Shown piece after piece: positions 6,677-8,088 of a DNA stretch of 8,088 nucleotides. The notes under the pieces were generated by a model. It was not told where the DNA came from and made no database searches. It saw only the letters and a list, made by a program, of their open reading frames with translations. The stretch's first letter is position 1. Each line of letters opens with the position of its first letter. The DNA is from Propionibacteriaceae bacterium (GTDB lineage Bacteria; Actinomycetota; Actinomycetes; Propionibacteriales; Propionibacteriaceae): the NCBI GenBank assembly GCA_003451975.1, contig DMIX01000143.1, positions 1-8,088 on the forward strand, read 5' to 3'. A program made the position numbers and the translations under genes.

Positions 6677-6824
6677 CGCCCTTCGACAAGCTCAGGGAAC
6701 GGGGATCGGCACGCTCAGGGAACGGGGATCGACACGCTCAGGAAACGCGGGTCGGAAGGCGCGGGAAGTACGAACCGCGACCTCCCCGGCCCGACAACCC
6801 GTGCCCTGAGCTTGTCGAAGGGCG
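6677..6824. repeat. REP-like inverted repeat in the pflA/aminopeptidase spacer
   Basis: The arms 6677-6703 and 6798-6824 are inverted copies of 27 bases with 26 matches; the outer 21 bases (CGCCCTTCG...GCTCAGGG) are perfect. The core TTCGACAAGCTCAGGG is a motif I associate with dispersed intergenic repeats in many high-GC genomes; this is from memory and was not searched. About 94 bases separate the arms. The element fills the convergent spacer almost completely, ending four bases before the aminopeptidase stop codon, so it may serve both genes as a terminator or mRNA end-protecting structure. Confidence 0.85.
6690..6758. repeat. Three tandem copies of a 23-base unit
   Basis: Units begin GCTCAGG at 6690, 6713 and 6736, with an exact 23-base period. 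The first two (GCTCAGGGAACGGGGATC...) differ at a single base. The third has about six differences. The first unit overlaps the inner end of the left inverted-repeat arm, so the tandem array probably grew from that arm by slippage or unequal exchange. The array does not appear to encode anything. Confidence 0.85.
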
Positions 6825-6827
6825 CCG

Positions 6828-8087
6828 CTAACCGGCCAGCCCGGCATAGAAACCGGTGAGGGCCTGAGTGAGCCAGGCGGCGTCCTGCACCCCGCACAGT
6901 TCGCGGGCGGAGTGCATGCTCAGCAGCGGGACGCCGACGTCGATGCTCTCGATGCCCAGCCGGGTCGCTGACAACGGCCCGATGGTGGAACCGCACGGCA
7001 CCGAGTTGTTGGAAACGAACGACTGGGTGGGTACTCCGGCCGCCCGGCAGATTCGCTGCCAGCGAGCCGTCCCGGGGCCTTCGGTGGTGTAGCGCTGGTT
7101 GGCGTTGACCTTCAGCAATGGCCCGGCGTTGAGCACCGGTTGATGGTCGGGATCGTGCAAGCCCGGATAGTTGGGATGGATGGAATGTCCGGCGTCGGCC
7201 GAAATCATGAAGGACGCCGCCATCGCCTGGTGGAAGGCATCGCCGGTCCAGCCGAGGGAGGCCGCCAGCCTACGCAACACGTCCTCCAAGAATGGCCCGG
7301 CGGCCCCGCTGCGGGAGTCGCTGCCGATCTCCTCGTGATCGAAGCAGGCCAGCACCTGCACCTGATCACTGGGCTTCGCAGCGAGCATCGCGGTCAGTCC
7401 GGCGTGCACACTGGAGAGGTTGTCCAAACGGGCCGAGGCGAGGAACTCTTTGGCAACGCCGATCACGGCCGGCGTTTCGCTGACGGCGGCGAAGAGGTCG
7501 AAGCCGTCGATGTCGTCGCGGCTCACCTCCAAGGTGGCCGCCAGTGCGGCCAGCACGTCAGCCCCGCCCATGGCGTAGATGGGCTTGAGGTGGGCCTGCT
7601 TGTCCAGGTGCAGCGATTCGTTCACGCTGCGATCCAGGTGGGGTGCCAGTTGTGGAATCCGCAGCCACGCAGCGGTCCGGACCAGCGTGGTCTCCCCTGA
7701 GCGCAGCGTGACCCGTCCGGCCAGGCCGAACTCGCGATCCAGCCAGGAGTTCAGCAGGGGCCCGCCGTAGACCTCCATGGCGGCCTGGGCGAAGCCGAAG
7801 GCGTAGGCACTCGGTTGCGGCTTGAGTTTGAAGCCCGGGGAGTCGGTGTGGGTGCCGACGATGCGGAATCCGACGGGGCCCGCGGAACTGCTCGGTAGCC
7901 GCCAGGCGATGATAGCGCCATCTCGAATGACGTAGCCAGCGCCGCATTCAGCCCATTGGTCGATCTCGGCCTGCTGGCAGAAGCCCGCTGCCCGAAGTCG
8001 GACAGCGACCTCGGCGGCCGCGTGGTAACTCGACGGCGAGGCACTGACGAAAGCGGCCAGATCGTTGATGTGCTGCACGGCGTTCAT
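6828..8087 (-). CDS. apeB: M18-family metallo-aminopeptidase (aspartyl aminopeptidase type)
   Basis: A 419-residue cytosolic zinc aminopeptidase of peptidase family M18, removing N-terminal residues, typically acidic ones, from peptides. The co-catalytic metal site is complete. The ligands are His80 (GTHTDSPGFKLKP), Asp222 (ASARLDNLSS), Glu252/Glu253 as catalytic base and ligand (FDHEEIGSDS), Asp298 (MISADAGHSIHPNY) and His392 (LLSMHSARE). The N-terminal MNAVQHINDLAAFVSASPSSYHAAAE matches the family start, and length is normal for bacterial M18 (about 420-430). The ATG is at the second-last base of the window, so its ribosome site and promoter are not visible. It is convergent with pflBA, separated by the REP-like repeat, and there is no sign of functional linkage to pyruvate metabolism. 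Acidic-residue preference is known from the family and not shown here; the symbol apeB is used by analogy. Confidence 0.96.
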   Translation of the reverse strand: MNAVQHINDLAAFVSASPSSYHAAAEVAVRLRAAGFCQQAEIDQWAECGAGYVIRDGAIIAWRLPSSSAGPVGFRIVGTHTDSPGFKLKPQPSAYAFGFAQAAMEVYGGPLLNSWLDREFGLAGRVTLRSGETTLVRTAAWLRIPQLAPHLDRSVNESLHLDKQAHLKPIYAMGGADVLAALAATLEVSRDDIDGFDLFAAVSETPAVIGVAKEFLASARLDNLSSVHAGLTAMLAAKPSDQVQVLACFDHEEIGSDSRSGAAGPFLEDVLRRLAASLGWTGDAFHQAMAASFMISADAGHSIHPNYPGLHDPDHQPVLNAGPLLKVNANQRYTTEGPGTARWQRICRAAGVPTQSFVSNNSVPCGSTIGPLSATRLGIESIDVGVPLLSMHSARELCGVQDAAWLTQALTGFYAGLAG

Positions 8088-8088
8088 G

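Noticed and set aside
6690..6758. CRISPR array
   Set aside because: The 23-base units are directly contiguous with no unique spacers, and no cas genes are present.

Overview
The window is high-GC DNA with GTG starts and dense coding on both strands. It looks like an actinobacterial chromosome. An actinobacterial-style pyruvate formate-lyase pair, an AbiEi/DUF559 protein and a TTCGACAAGCTCAGGG-type intergenic repeat make a facultative or anaerobic member such as Propionibacteriaceae a reasonable guess; this is inference, not proof. Six complete genes and one truncated gene are supported, and no gap between genes exceeds about 250 bases.

Left part (1-1318): ychF, a universal P-loop ATPase/GTPase with a TGS domain, runs leftward off the window and lacks only about its last 15 residues. 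A roughly 100-base divergent region with two small perfect dyads separates it from a 59-residue winged-helix-like protein on the plus strand.

Middle left (1319-2393): a single gene for an AbiEi-type winged-helix plus DUF559 (Vsr-like PD-(D/E)XK nuclease fold) protein lies between two near-identical hairpins of about 45 bases. The hairpins share a conserved 12-base loop and differ by a compensatory base-pair change in the stem. The second hairpin holds the end of the reading frame, with the stop codon in its loop. The first carries the same VLDPPP-stop reading frame without a gene attached. This is the most unusual structure here: it resembles a REP/RAYT-style unit of one gene flanked by palindromes, but with an unrelated nuclease fold.

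Middle right (2394-6669): a tandem-duplicated VOC/PhnB-like protein is transcribed leftward. It is divergent from pflB-pflA, which encode the glycyl-radical enzyme pyruvate formate-lyase and its radical-SAM activase. The pair converts pyruvate and CoA to acetyl-CoA and formate without oxygen. pflA starts at the base after the pflB stop, which suggests translational coupling. The 244-base divergent region contains a 32-base nested dyad and a short leader hairpin before pflB.

Right end (6670-8088): a convergent spacer holds an inverted repeat with 27-base arms (26 identical) and three tandem copies of a 23-base unit. A complete M18-family aminopeptidase follows on the minus strand, with all metal ligands visible.
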